A stretch of 64,000 nt of DNA from Butyrivibrio sp. AC2005 (GTDB lineage Bacteria > Bacillota > Clostridia > Lachnospirales > Lachnospiraceae), in NCBI RefSeq assembly GCF_000424145.1, contig NZ_KE384137.1, positions 248,001 through 312,000 of the forward strand, in the 5' to 3' direction. This document shows positions 54,251 through 62,407 of this stretch, piece after piece (positions within the stretch are counted from its first letter, which is position 1; each line of letters opens with the position of its first letter). The notes under the pieces were generated by a model. That model saw only the letters and a program-made list of their open reading frames with translations, was not told the DNA's origin and did not search any database. Position numbers and translations under genes: made by a program.

Positions 54251-54595
54251 TGGATTAGGCGGGAGTCGAACCCGCGTCCAAAAATCCGTCCCCTGTCCTT
54301 CTACTGTCATAGCCTGCTATTGTGGCAAAGCCGATTCCCTCTCATAACCGGAAGCATGCGCCCTAATATGAGAAGTAGCCCCTTATACGACCATAGCTAC
54401 GGAGCAATCACCATGTCGTTTCCTGCAAAGTCGACGCAGAGCATTAAGTGTGCAGGTGCACTTAAGTCTACGCGTTGCCGTTAGGCAGCGAGTGCTAAAT
54501 TATCTTCAGCGTTTATATTTAGTTTGAGGTTTAACGCACCATCCTGCGGACAGCTTCTCCAGCTTCAGAATCCCTGTCGAAACCTTTACTAACCC
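54251..54595 (-). ncRNA. ssrA: Transfer-messenger RNA
   Basis: The 5' end has the tmRNA hallmark GGTTTCGACAGGGATTC, and the 3' end has the T-arm GCGGGTTCGACTCCCGC. A seven-pair acceptor stem forms between GGGUUAG (54595-54589) and CUAAUCC (54258-54252, one G-U). The genome continues ATCA rather than ACCA, so CCA is probably added later. The tag reading frame runs from about GCG 54537 to TAA 54481 and gives ALNLKLNINAEDNLALAA; the terminal ALAA degron is clear and the resume codon is inferred. It acts with SmpB to rescue stalled ribosomes; smpB lies directly upstream. Confidence 0.95.
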
Positions 54596-54605
54596 GTGTT
54601 TACCT

Positions 54606-54634
54606 AGTATATTATGTTTTTTCGGTAAAATCAA
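54606..54634 (-). promoter_or_regulatory. ssrA promoter
   Basis: TTGATT (54629-54634) and TATACT (54606-54611) are 17 bases apart on the - strand, about ten bases before the mature tmRNA 5' end. The -35 lies inside the inverted repeat at 54623-54658. Confidence 0.75.
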
Positions 54635-54658
54635 CTAAACCTGTAGTTAATTTTACCG
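54623..54658 (-). repeat. 15-bp inverted repeat spanning smpB stop and ssrA -35
   Basis: CGGTAAAATTAACTA and TAGTTGATTTTACCG pair over 15 positions (one G-U) around a six-base loop. The first arm holds the smpB stop codon; the second holds the ssrA -35 box. On the - strand it is followed by A's, not T's, so it is not a normal intrinsic terminator. Confidence 0.7.
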
Positions 54659-55117
54659 AAGGCTTACCTTATAATCTCTCATCGCCTCTCTCTGCTGATC
54701 TCTTTTAGCAGTAGATTCTCTCTTATCATAAAGCTTTTTACCTTTTGCAAGGCCTATCTGAACCTTTACCCTGCCGTGCTTAAAGTATACCTCAAGTGGC
54801 ACAAGCGTGTACCCTTGAGCCTGTGAAGCCTGATCAAGCTTTCGTATTTCTGTTTTATGAAGAAGAAGTTTACGGACACGCAGTGGATCTTTGTTGAAAA
54901 TATTTCCCTTTTCATAAGGGCTTATATTCATTCCGCAAATAAAAGCTTCCCCTTTATCAATACTCACCCAGGCTTCCTTAATACTACATTTACCCTGCCT
55001 TAGTGATTTAACTTCCGTACCTGCAAGAGAAATACCTGCTTCATACTTTTCCTCTATGAAATAATCATGGAAGGCTTTCTTATTGTTAGCTATTAATTTT
55101 ATGCTTTCGTCAGCCAT
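54653..55117 (-). CDS. smpB: SsrA-binding protein
   Basis: SmpB of 154 residues binds tmRNA and brings it to stalled ribosomes. [52 protein letters not shown] and [19 protein letters not shown] are standard blocks. The C-terminal tail needed in the decoding centre is present. It follows rnr, and ssrA comes right after it. GAGGTG precedes ATG 55117. Confidence 0.97.
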   Translation of the reverse strand: MADESIKLIANNKKAFHDYFIEEKYEAGISLAGTEVKSLRQGKCSIKEAWVSIDKGEAFICGMNISPYEKGNIFNKDPLRVRKLLLHKTEIRKLDQASQAQGYTLVPLEVYFKHGRVKVQIGLAKGKKLYDKRESTAKRDQQREAMRDYKVSLR

Positions 55118-55209
55118 GACTTTAACACCTCATTTTCTCAAGTTTTCTATACCTTTTATATCATTATGGCATATTTATTTATGAAATCCCATAAACCGCA
55201 GGTTAAGTT

Positions 55210-57651
55210 TTATTTCTTTTTCCTGCCCTTTTTCTGACTGTTTCTGGCTGCTTTAGAAGTAGCGGACTTCTTATACTTGTGTACCTTATACACCTTTCTG
55301 CCGCTTTCCTCCGTAGACTCTCCGGCTTTATTTTTCCTACCTTTATTCTTCTTTTTCAGAGCTTTAATTTCCTTAAGAATTTCCTTTTCCTTGCTTAATT
55401 TCTTTGAGTCCTTTTTATGCTTTTTCTCTTTCTTCTCTTTTTTACTTTCTGAAGAAAAATCATCATCCAAAGACTCTAATGAAAGCTTTGAAATCTTTGC
55501 AGCTCTTAATTTAGCAGGTGTTTTCCTTTCAGCCTTTAAAGCCTTATGTCCTTTCTTTGAAGAATTCTTACTGTCATGCTTTGGACCTTTCTTCCCTTTT
55601 ATCAGCTTCAGATGTCCTTCTGCATCCTCTTCGTAATAATCTTCTTCATAAGAATCATCACCAATAAAGTCATTATCCGTATCCTCAAAATCCTCTGTCA
55701 CAATTCTGAAATCAATTGTTCTGCTCAATCTGTCAGTATCGTGAACTCTTACTTTTACATTCTGCCCCAAGCAGTATACATTACCTGTACGCTCTCCGAC
55801 AAGTCTGTAATTTTCTTCATCATAAATATAAAAATCATCATCCATTGTTGCAGCAGGAACCATGCCTTCACATGTATTGGGAAGTTCCACAAACATTCCC
55901 CATCCTGTTACACCGGAAACAACTCCTTCAAACACCTCTCCGAGGTGTGCTTCCATATATTGAGCCTTTTTAAGCTTATCCGTCTCTCTTTCAGCCTCTT
56001 CAGCACGTCGTTCCGTCTCTGAGGAATGCTTTGCAACTTCTTCAAGTATCTCATTATAATGCTTTATTTTTTCTTCATTTATCCTGCCACGCAGATAGTC
56101 CTTAATAATCCTGTGTATCTGAAGGTCCGGATATCTTCTGATAGGCGATGTAAAATGGCAGTAATACTTGCAGGCAAGGCCGTAATGTCCCAGACATTCC
56201 GTACTGTATTTTGCCTGCATCATGCTTCTTAGAGCTATTCTGCTGATTACAGCTTCTTCTTCAGTTCCTTCGATTTTTTCAAGGAGCTTTTGGATTTCAG
56301 CAGGTCTTATCTCATCAGCTTTTGTATTTAACCGTAGCCCAAGTCTGGAAATAAAAGCATTAAGATTAGCTATTTTATCCATATCGGGCTGCTCATGAAT
56401 TCGATAAACAAAAGGCGCCTGCATCCAGAAAAAATGCTCAGCAACGGTTTCATTTGCAGCCAGCATGAAGCTTTCTATCATCGTAGTTGCCGTATTGGCT
56501 GTTCTTAACCTGATATCCAGTGGATTACCGTCTCTGTCGAGAATAATCTTTGCTTCAGGAAAATCAAAGTCAATGGCACCTCGCTTTTTTCTTTTTAATT
56601 TCAAAATCTCAGAAAGCTCAGCCATCTCCTTAAACATTGGTACAAGCTCTTTATAACGCTTTATCTCTTCGGGATCCTCATCTTCCAAAATCGCTGCAAC
56701 AGAGGTGTAAGTCATCCTTTCATTAACATTAATGACCGTCTCGGCTATCTGATGTGATAAAACTGCACCATTCGAATCTATTTCCATGAGGCAGCTAAGC
56801 GCAAGCCTGTCCTCACCATGATTAAGAGAGCATATACCATTACTCAGTTTATGTGGCAGCATAGGAATAACCCTGTCAACCAAATACACACTGGTGCCAC
56901 GCTTTAACGCCTCCCTGTCCAGTGCACTGCCTTCCTGCACATAGTTTGTTACATCAGCTATATGTACGCCCAGGTGATATATACCATTTTCTACTGATAG
57001 AGAAACAGCATCATCCAGATCCTTGGCATCCTCACCATCAATGGTAACCATTGTCACGTTTCTGAGATCCAATCTTCCCTGGTAATCGCCTTCAATCAGA
57101 TGATCCTTACATTTTTCTGCCTGATTCATGACTTTCTCAGGAAAAGCATTCGGCAGATCATACCCTTCTACTATTGATAAAATATCTACTCCGGGATCAT
57201 TAATATTTCCGATAATATCCGTAATCTTTCCTTCAGGCTTTCTATCCTTTTTGGGATCTCCATAAAAAGTAATGGAAACAACAACCTTATCTCCAGAAAC
57301 AGCACCCTTTGTATGTTCTTTTAGTACAAAAATATCTTGTGTGAATTTAAGGTTATCCGGAATAACAAAACCAAAAGTATGGCCGTCCTGATAAGTGCCG
57401 ACAACTCTGTCTATAGCTCTTACAAGGATATTTACAACACGGCCTTCATCCCTCATACCGCCATTTTCATTCTTGTCGGAAGTAATATTCACTTCAACTG
57501 TATCGCCCTGAAAAGCTCCACCGGTATATTCTTCGGGAATAAAAATGTCCTCATCCCTGCCTTCTACTTCTACAAATCCAAAGCCTCTCTGATTTGAAAT
57601 GAAGGTACCAGTTATATTCTGTTTTTTTGTTACTATTTTCTTTTTACTCAT
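55210..57651 (-). CDS. rnr: Ribonuclease R with long lysine-rich tail
   Basis: A processive 3'-5' exoribonuclease of 813 residues. Two cold-shock-type domains (about 10-150, ISNQRGFGFVEVEGRDEDIF) precede the RNB catalytic domain (VTIDGEDAKDLDDAVSLSVE with the metal aspartates, and HFTSPIRRYPDLQIHR), an S1 domain (about 568-650, GVVSGVTGWGMFVELPNTCE) and a C-terminal tail of about 150 residues: first acidic, then very Lys-rich (KKEKKEKKHKKDSKKLSKE). RNase R degrades tmRNA-tagged messages, matching its place before smpB-ssrA. An AAGGAAA site precedes ATG 57651. Confidence 0.95.
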   Translation of the reverse strand: MSKKKIVTKKQNITGTFISNQRGFGFVEVEGRDEDIFIPEEYTGGAFQGDTVEVNITSDKNENGGMRDEGRVVNILVRAIDRVVGTYQDGHTFGFVIPDNLKFTQDIFVLKEHTKGAVSGDKVVVSITFYGDPKKDRKPEGKITDIIGNINDPGVDILSIVEGYDLPNAFPEKVMNQAEKCKDHLIEGDYQGRLDLRNVTMVTIDGEDAKDLDDAVSLSVENGIYHLGVHIADVTNYVQEGSALDREALKRGTSVYLVDRVIPMLPHKLSNGICSLNHGEDRLALSCLMEIDSNGAVLSHQIAETVINVNERMTYTSVAAILEDEDPEEIKRYKELVPMFKEMAELSEILKLKRKKRGAIDFDFPEAKIILDRDGNPLDIRLRTANTATTMIESFMLAANETVAEHFFWMQAPFVYRIHEQPDMDKIANLNAFISRLGLRLNTKADEIRPAEIQKLLEKIEGTEEEAVISRIALRSMMQAKYSTECLGHYGLACKYYCHFTSPIRRYPDLQIHRIIKDYLRGRINEEKIKHYNEILEEVAKHSSETERRAEEAERETDKLKKAQYMEAHLGEVFEGVVSGVTGWGMFVELPNTCEGMVPAATMDDDFYIYDEENYRLVGERTGNVYCLGQNVKVRVHDTDRLSRTIDFRIVTEDFEDTDNDFIGDDSYEEDYYEEDAEGHLKLIKGKKGPKHDSKNSSKKGHKALKAERKTPAKLRAAKISKLSLESLDDDFSSESKKEKKEKKHKKDSKKLSKEKEILKEIKALKKKNKGRKNKAGESTEESGRKVYKVHKYKKSATSKAARNSQKKGRKKK

Positions 57652-57722
57652 ATATCATTTCCTTCATAATTCAAATATACCTGAAAAGTCACCGGATATA
57701 TAAATTATACCAAAAATGAGCG

Positions 57723-57752
57723 CAAAAAAGGCACTCACAAAAGAGTGCCTTT
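57723..57752 (-). terminator. Terminator or attenuator after secG
   Basis: AAAGGCACTC and GAGTGCCTTT form a perfect ten-base stem followed by TTTTTTGCGC on the - strand, between secG and rnr. A TATAAT box downstream of it (57707-57712) may start rnr transcription. Confidence 0.8.
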
Positions 57753-57769
57753 CAAGGTGCGATCAAAAT

Positions 57770-58012
57770 TTAGAATACAGTCATATTAAGTACTACACTG
57801 AGAATAATGAAAAGTACTGACAAAACTACTGTAACCTTCTTAAGAACTCCCTCTCTGGAACGTCCCTTAATCTTGCCCCAGTAGGTAGTCTCTGCAAATC
57901 CCTGAATAGCACCAAGTCCCTGTGTCTTACCTTCCTGAGCAAGAACAAGAGTAACAAGTGCAACACAATCAATAATAAAAATAATTGCCAAAACAATTTT
58001 CAATGCTGCCAC
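57770..58012 (-). CDS. secG: Protein translocase subunit SecG
   Basis: An 80-residue protein with two membrane helices (about 3-22 and 58-76), joined by the conserved LAQEGKTQGLGAIQG loop. It is the auxiliary subunit of SecYEG. I chose GTG 58012, with AGGAGG about nine bases upstream; the frame is open further upstream but those residues do not belong to the family. The promoter is at 58051-58079. rnr and smpB follow, a widespread order in Firmicutes. Confidence 0.94.
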   Translation of the reverse strand: MAALKIVLAIIFIIDCVALVTLVLAQEGKTQGLGAIQGFAETTYWGKIKGRSREGVLKKVTVVLSVLFIILSVVLNMTVF

Positions 58013-58050
58013 GAAAAAATCCCTCCTAAAAATTTCACAAATACTTGATA

Positions 58051-58079
58051 AAGATAACACAAATATTTATAAAAATCAA
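58051..58079 (-). promoter_or_regulatory. secG promoter
   Basis: TTGATT (58074-58079) and TATCTT (58051-58056) on the - strand are 17 bases apart, about 38 bases before the GTG start. Confidence 0.65.
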
Positions 58080-58093
58080 CAAGCATCGCATCC

Positions 58094-59641
58094 TTATTTC
58101 TTAATAAGCAGTGATTTTCCTGTCATCTCTGCAGGCTGTTCATATCCCATGCACTCAATAAGTGTGGGAATGATATCTGCAAGGCATCCGCCCTCACGAA
58201 GTGTGTATGCAGGATCATAGTTTACAAGAATGAACGGAACAGGGTTTGTTGTGTGAGCTGTGAAGGGCTCTCCTGTCTCATAATCAATCATCATATCTGC
58301 ATTACCGTGATCTGCGCAGATAAACATTGTACCATTCTTAGCCTTAACAGCTTCCACAATCTTACCAACGCATGTATCAACAGTCTCTACAGCCTTTACA
58401 GCTGCATCGATAACACCTGTATGGCCTACCATGTCAGGATTAGCGAAGTTTGTAACTACAACATCGTACTTATCGGAATTAATTGCTTCAAGAACTCTGT
58501 CGCATACTTCGGGAGCACTCATCTGAGGCTTAAGGTCGTATGTGGGAACATCCTTGGGTGAATTAACAAGAATTCTGTCCTCACCCACGTTAGGCTCCTC
58601 AACACCGCCATTGAAGAAGAATGTAACATGTGCATACTTCTCTGTCTCAGCGATACGAGCCTGCTTCATACCCTTTGCTGCAAGCCATTCACCGAATGTA
58701 TTGTTGAGAAGAACCTTTTTGAAAGCAATCTCCTTGTTAGGAATAAGCGGATCATAATCTGTGAAGCATACATATGTAGTCTTGATACGTGCGCCTCTGT
58801 CAAACTTGTCAAAATCATCATCACAGAAGCAATGAGTAATTTCTCTTGCTCTGTCAGGGCGGAAATTGAAGAAGATGATTGAATCATTATCCTGAATAGT
58901 AGCTGTAGGAGCACCATCCTTCATAATAACTGTAGGAATAACGAACTCATCTGTCTTACCATCCTTGTATGTCTGTACCATGCACTCATGAGCGCTGTCA
59001 GCCTTATTGCCCTCACCCTTTGTCATGGCATCATAAGCAACCTTAACACGGTCATAGTTGTTATCTCTGTCCATTGCATAATATCTGCCTGAGATAGTTG
59101 CAACAGCACCTACGCCGAGCTCCTTCATCTTATCCTCAAGCTGCTGAACAAAATCTATACCTGATTCCGGAGGTGTATCACGTCCGTCAAGGAAGCAGTG
59201 AACATAAACCTTAGAAAGTCCGTTTCTCTTTGCGAGCTCAAGAAGTCCGTAAATATGTGTAATATGACTATGTACGCCACCATCACTTACAAGACCATAC
59301 ATATGAAGAGCTGAATCATTCTTCTTGCAGTTGTCGATAGCAGCCATAAGACCTTCGTTTGTAAAGAAATCGCCATCTTCGATTGACTTTGTGATTCTTG
59401 TAAGCTCCTGATAAACGATGCGTCCTGCACCCATATTCATATGACCTACCTCGGAGTTACCCATCTGGCCGTCAGGAAGACCTACAGCAAGACCGCTTGC
59501 ATTACCTCTGACATAAGGATATTCCTTCATAAGTCCGTCAAGAACCGGTGTATTAGCCATAGCAATGGCGTTCCCTTTCGGATTATCGTTAATTCCGAAT
59601 CCATCCATAATAAGTAAAACTGTTGGTTTAGAACCCTGCAT
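58094..59641 (-). CDS. gpmI: 2,3-bisphosphoglycerate-independent phosphoglycerate mutase
   Basis: This 515-residue glycolytic enzyme belongs to the alkaline-phosphatase superfamily and uses Mn2+ to interconvert 3- and 2-phosphoglycerate. VLLIMDGFGIND holds the first metal Asp; the phosphorylated Ser63 is in DGQMGNSEVGHMNMG; HCFLDGRDTPPESG, ISGRYYAMDRD, FNFRPDRAREIT and CADHGNADMM complete the site. GGAGG precedes ATG 59641. It has its own promoter (59715-59743) and lies just upstream of secG. Confidence 0.98.
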   Translation of the reverse strand: MQGSKPTVLLIMDGFGINDNPKGNAIAMANTPVLDGLMKEYPYVRGNASGLAVGLPDGQMGNSEVGHMNMGAGRIVYQELTRITKSIEDGDFFTNEGLMAAIDNCKKNDSALHMYGLVSDGGVHSHITHIYGLLELAKRNGLSKVYVHCFLDGRDTPPESGIDFVQQLEDKMKELGVGAVATISGRYYAMDRDNNYDRVKVAYDAMTKGEGNKADSAHECMVQTYKDGKTDEFVIPTVIMKDGAPTATIQDNDSIIFFNFRPDRAREITHCFCDDDFDKFDRGARIKTTYVCFTDYDPLIPNKEIAFKKVLLNNTFGEWLAAKGMKQARIAETEKYAHVTFFFNGGVEEPNVGEDRILVNSPKDVPTYDLKPQMSAPEVCDRVLEAINSDKYDVVVTNFANPDMVGHTGVIDAAVKAVETVDTCVGKIVEAVKAKNGTMFICADHGNADMMIDYETGEPFTAHTTNPVPFILVNYDPAYTLREGGCLADIIPTLIECMGYEQPAEMTGKSLLIKK

Positions 59642-59714
59642 ATTTTATGCCTCCATTTTATATTTAATAATGCTTTGTTACATGAACTAAGCTATTTATC
59701 GGTTTCCACACAGT

Positions 59715-59743
59715 AGTATACCCATAAATCGCTTGTTTTTCAA
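59715..59743 (-). promoter_or_regulatory. gpmI promoter
   Basis: TTGAAA (59738-59743) and TATACT (59715-59720) on the - strand are 17 bases apart, giving a leader of roughly 70 bases. Confidence 0.75.
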
Positions 59744-59759
59744 ATAAAGTTTTTCACTC

Positions 59760-61256
59760 TTAAAAAGTTCTGGTCCTTCTGTCTTTTCCGGATTTTTTAT
59801 AATATTCCGATTTATCCTCATACATTCTATTGTCAGCCAGCTTTTCAAGCTCGAGAACATCAGCTTCAGGATAATCTCTATGCGCAGCATAGCCTATTGA
59901 TAAAGATAATTCCTCCACCAGATTTCCATGCCATTTAGCAGCGTTTTCTCTTATCTTAAAGAGAATTTCTTTCGGTGACTCATAGTGAATGACCGCAACA
60001 AATTCATCTCCACCTGTCCTGTAAACTTTTCCGACATTGCATACAGCCCATAATATCGAATCTGCCGCACCTTTTATTAGTTCATCTCCTGCCTGATGCC
60101 CCTTAAGATCATTGATTTCCTTCAGTCCGTTTACATCTATTGAAATAATTACAAAATCGTCTTCAATTCTTTCAGTCTTGTATATACGAATGTCATTGTG
60201 ATAACTTCTTCTGTTATAAAGACTTGTAAGCTCATCAGTTGTGGAAATGCGCACCAGATATTCTTCTCTTCTTTTGGCATCATCAATTGTCTGCGTTGTA
60301 TATATAACTCTTTGAGGCGGAATATCAGGATTATCCTCAAGAGCAATATACTGTGCCCTGAACCACCCGGTATCAACATTTATAAATTCTTCATAGATGC
60401 TCCTTTTTCCCAATAATCTGTCTCTTATAGTTGTGATATCGGTAAATGCCGTAAAAGCATCATACTGTTCAGGAATAACATGCTTTCTTATGCTGTGATT
60501 CATTTTTGTATGAGCATGCCCCTCTATGGAATACTCCGATGAATCTGTATCACTTAATGATTTTTCTTTCATTGTGTCAAAATCAATCAGATTAACCGTA
60601 TCATATATCCTTGCCATTGATTCCTGTATCTTCAGCTGGTTTTCAAGCTGAACCTGATTATTCCTGATGGTAATATTTTCATCAAATATATGCTCAAGAT
60701 ATCTGATGATGTATTTACAAATGACCAGACCGGCTACAGTCATTATAAAAGTCTCTATGGTATAACCACCTATTATTTTTAAGAAATAGCTTTTTGTGTC
60801 CGTATAATCAGAGCGCATAGCTATATAATATGGCGCAGTCAAATAAATGGAAATCGCCATGAAGCAATAGTTTATTATTATTGCAGCCAGGTATATTCGT
60901 ATATTGCAGAACAAAATACTCAGCAGTGGAACAAAAAAACAGGTAATCTGAATATCTATTCTGGAATAATTCATTTGAACAAGTAAAATATCCAGTGCTA
61001 AAAGAATGAAAAAGCTGGTATAAATAGAATCAGGCCAAATATCAAGAAGCTTGGTATGAACAGCTGCCAAAACCAAGGTAACAAGAAAAATAACAAAACA
61101 AGTACTATATGTTGCTTCAGGAAAAGACCCGAAAAAGATTCCGATAGCAATAGAAGGTGCAGTAAACAGACATATCCACATAAGCTTATTCAATGTTTTG
61201 TTTATTGCTTTCCGATTGCTTGCTAAATAATCATTGTACTTCGTATTATTGGTCAT
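59760..61256 (-). CDS. Membrane diguanylate cyclase with PAS-like region
   Basis: A 498-residue protein with about six N-terminal hydrophobic segments (27-190), a short coiled region, a PAS-like region (about 215-325, including GWFRAQYIALEDNPDIPPQR) and a C-terminal GGDEF domain with an intact GGDEF at 415-419 (RTGGDEFVAVI). No RxxD inhibitory site is seen. Its membrane part differs from the tandem pair at 6050-9428: there is no long extracellular domain. It should synthesise cyclic di-GMP; the signal is unknown. The gene stands between the unknown 61364 gene and gpmI. Confidence 0.88.
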   Translation of the reverse strand: MTNNTKYNDYLASNRKAINKTLNKLMWICLFTAPSIAIGIFFGSFPEATYSTCFVIFLVTLVLAAVHTKLLDIWPDSIYTSFFILLALDILLVQMNYSRIDIQITCFFVPLLSILFCNIRIYLAAIIINYCFMAISIYLTAPYYIAMRSDYTDTKSYFLKIIGGYTIETFIMTVAGLVICKYIIRYLEHIFDENITIRNNQVQLENQLKIQESMARIYDTVNLIDFDTMKEKSLSDTDSSEYSIEGHAHTKMNHSIRKHVIPEQYDAFTAFTDITTIRDRLLGKRSIYEEFINVDTGWFRAQYIALEDNPDIPPQRVIYTTQTIDDAKRREEYLVRISTTDELTSLYNRRSYHNDIRIYKTERIEDDFVIISIDVNGLKEINDLKGHQAGDELIKGAADSILWAVCNVGKVYRTGGDEFVAVIHYESPKEILFKIRENAAKWHGNLVEELSLSIGYAAHRDYPEADVLELEKLADNRMYEDKSEYYKKSGKDRRTRTF

Positions 61257-61363
61257 ACATATCTACCCATGTATTACGGCCGTTAGTTTCACTTCTTAAT
61301 ACATTTTACTATGTTAATTCAGGTAAAAATATAAAACAAACATAAAATATATTCATACAATAA

Positions 61364-62317
61364 TTATCTATTGAGTTCATTTATTTTTTCAGTAAAACTG
61401 TTAAGCATATTTTGCAGTGATTGCTTTTCGTCATCGCTTAATTGTTTTTTTGTATTGTTTATAACATTATATTCAATAACCTTTATCAGTTGAGCCTCCG
61501 AGCCATTTGCTATCTCGTTGTCTTTATCAAGAATATGCCGGATTGACAGAATCGCTGTAATAAGCATAATGCCCTGTTTATCCATAGCAATATCATCCGC
61601 ATTGACCATTACATTATTAGCCGCATTTAAAATGCAATCCTTAGTCAGTGCCAAAATATCTGCACTGAAAACATCTTCATCATCAAACAATATTGTCCGG
61701 CAGGAAAACATCAATAAATCAAAATTTGAATTTTCCGCTTTTTTTGCATATTCGTTAAATACATTCTCAGTAAATATTTGCCTGCCAAGCTCATTTACCA
61801 GCATTTTATATTTCTTCTGCCTGCTCATCTTCTGAGGCATCCCCGCCATCATTGAATGGTCATAAGCATTTTTTATTTCCACATCTGTTTTAGATAACTC
61901 AGTGAAGGCCCAAAACATTGCCACCTTTGCATCATCTTCAAGTAATCTCATATCCACTTTGGAAACCATCAGAAAATGTGCTGCGTCAAGACCTGCATGT
62001 ATACAATCTCTGGCAAAAATAGGATCAAGTACATCATATACTCTGGATACCACGCACATAAGCGCAGCAAAAAGTGAGGTATCATAAATATCCCCGTTAA
62101 AGCTTCCGTCTTCATCCTGCTTTTCATAAAGACTCTCAATTACAGGACTGGTTGCTTCAACAAGAGTTCTGTAATATGCTTCATCAAACTGCATATCACT
62201 ATTGTTTTGTATTATTTCATGTTCATATAGTCTGTAAGCAGTAGCTATAACATTTTCATTATTATCTATTTCCGAAATTCTCTTATTAAATACCTTTTCA
62301 ATTGTTTTGTAATCCAT
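61364..62317 (-). CDS. Unknown 317-residue protein, helical, with toroid-like motif
   Basis: I do not recognise the family. The protein is cytoplasmic by appearance (no signal or membrane helix), acidic and almost entirely helical. The piece EKQDEDGSFNGDIYDTSLFA (103-122) resembles the Q..DGSW-type motif of alpha/alpha-toroid proteins such as terpenoid cyclases and glycosidase-like folds, but it occurs only once. The C-terminal third ends in an amphipathic helix (KQSLQNMLNSFTEKINELN). It follows the DEAD-box gene after a terminator and precedes the GGDEF gene. GAGGCGG precedes ATG 62317. Confidence 0.75.
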   Translation of the reverse strand: MDYKTIEKVFNKRISEIDNNENVIATAYRLYEHEIIQNNSDMQFDEAYYRTLVEATSPVIESLYEKQDEDGSFNGDIYDTSLFAALMCVVSRVYDVLDPIFARDCIHAGLDAAHFLMVSKVDMRLLEDDAKVAMFWAFTELSKTDVEIKNAYDHSMMAGMPQKMSRQKKYKMLVNELGRQIFTENVFNEYAKKAENSNFDLLMFSCRTILFDDEDVFSADILALTKDCILNAANNVMVNADDIAMDKQGIMLITAILSIRHILDKDNEIANGSEAQLIKVIEYNVINNTKKQLSDDEKQSLQNMLNSFTEKINELNR

Positions 62318-62361
62318 TTACCGCCTCTTTCTTTTCATAAGTAACAAGCAATTTTAATATC

Positions 62362-62395
62362 AAAAAAGCCACATTGATTATACAATGCAGCTTTT
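62362..62395 (-). terminator. Terminator after the DEAD-box helicase gene
   Basis: AAAAGC-CATTG and CAATG-GCTTTT arms pair around a short loop with a TTTTTT run on the - strand. Confidence 0.85.
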
Positions 62396-62407
62396 CTTTT
62401 GAACATA

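Noticed and set aside
55277-55636. Phe/Leu/Ser-rich + strand frame that looks like a membrane protein
   Set aside because: It is the reverse complement of the Lys/Glu-rich RNase R tail, which always yields Phe/Leu-rich antisense.
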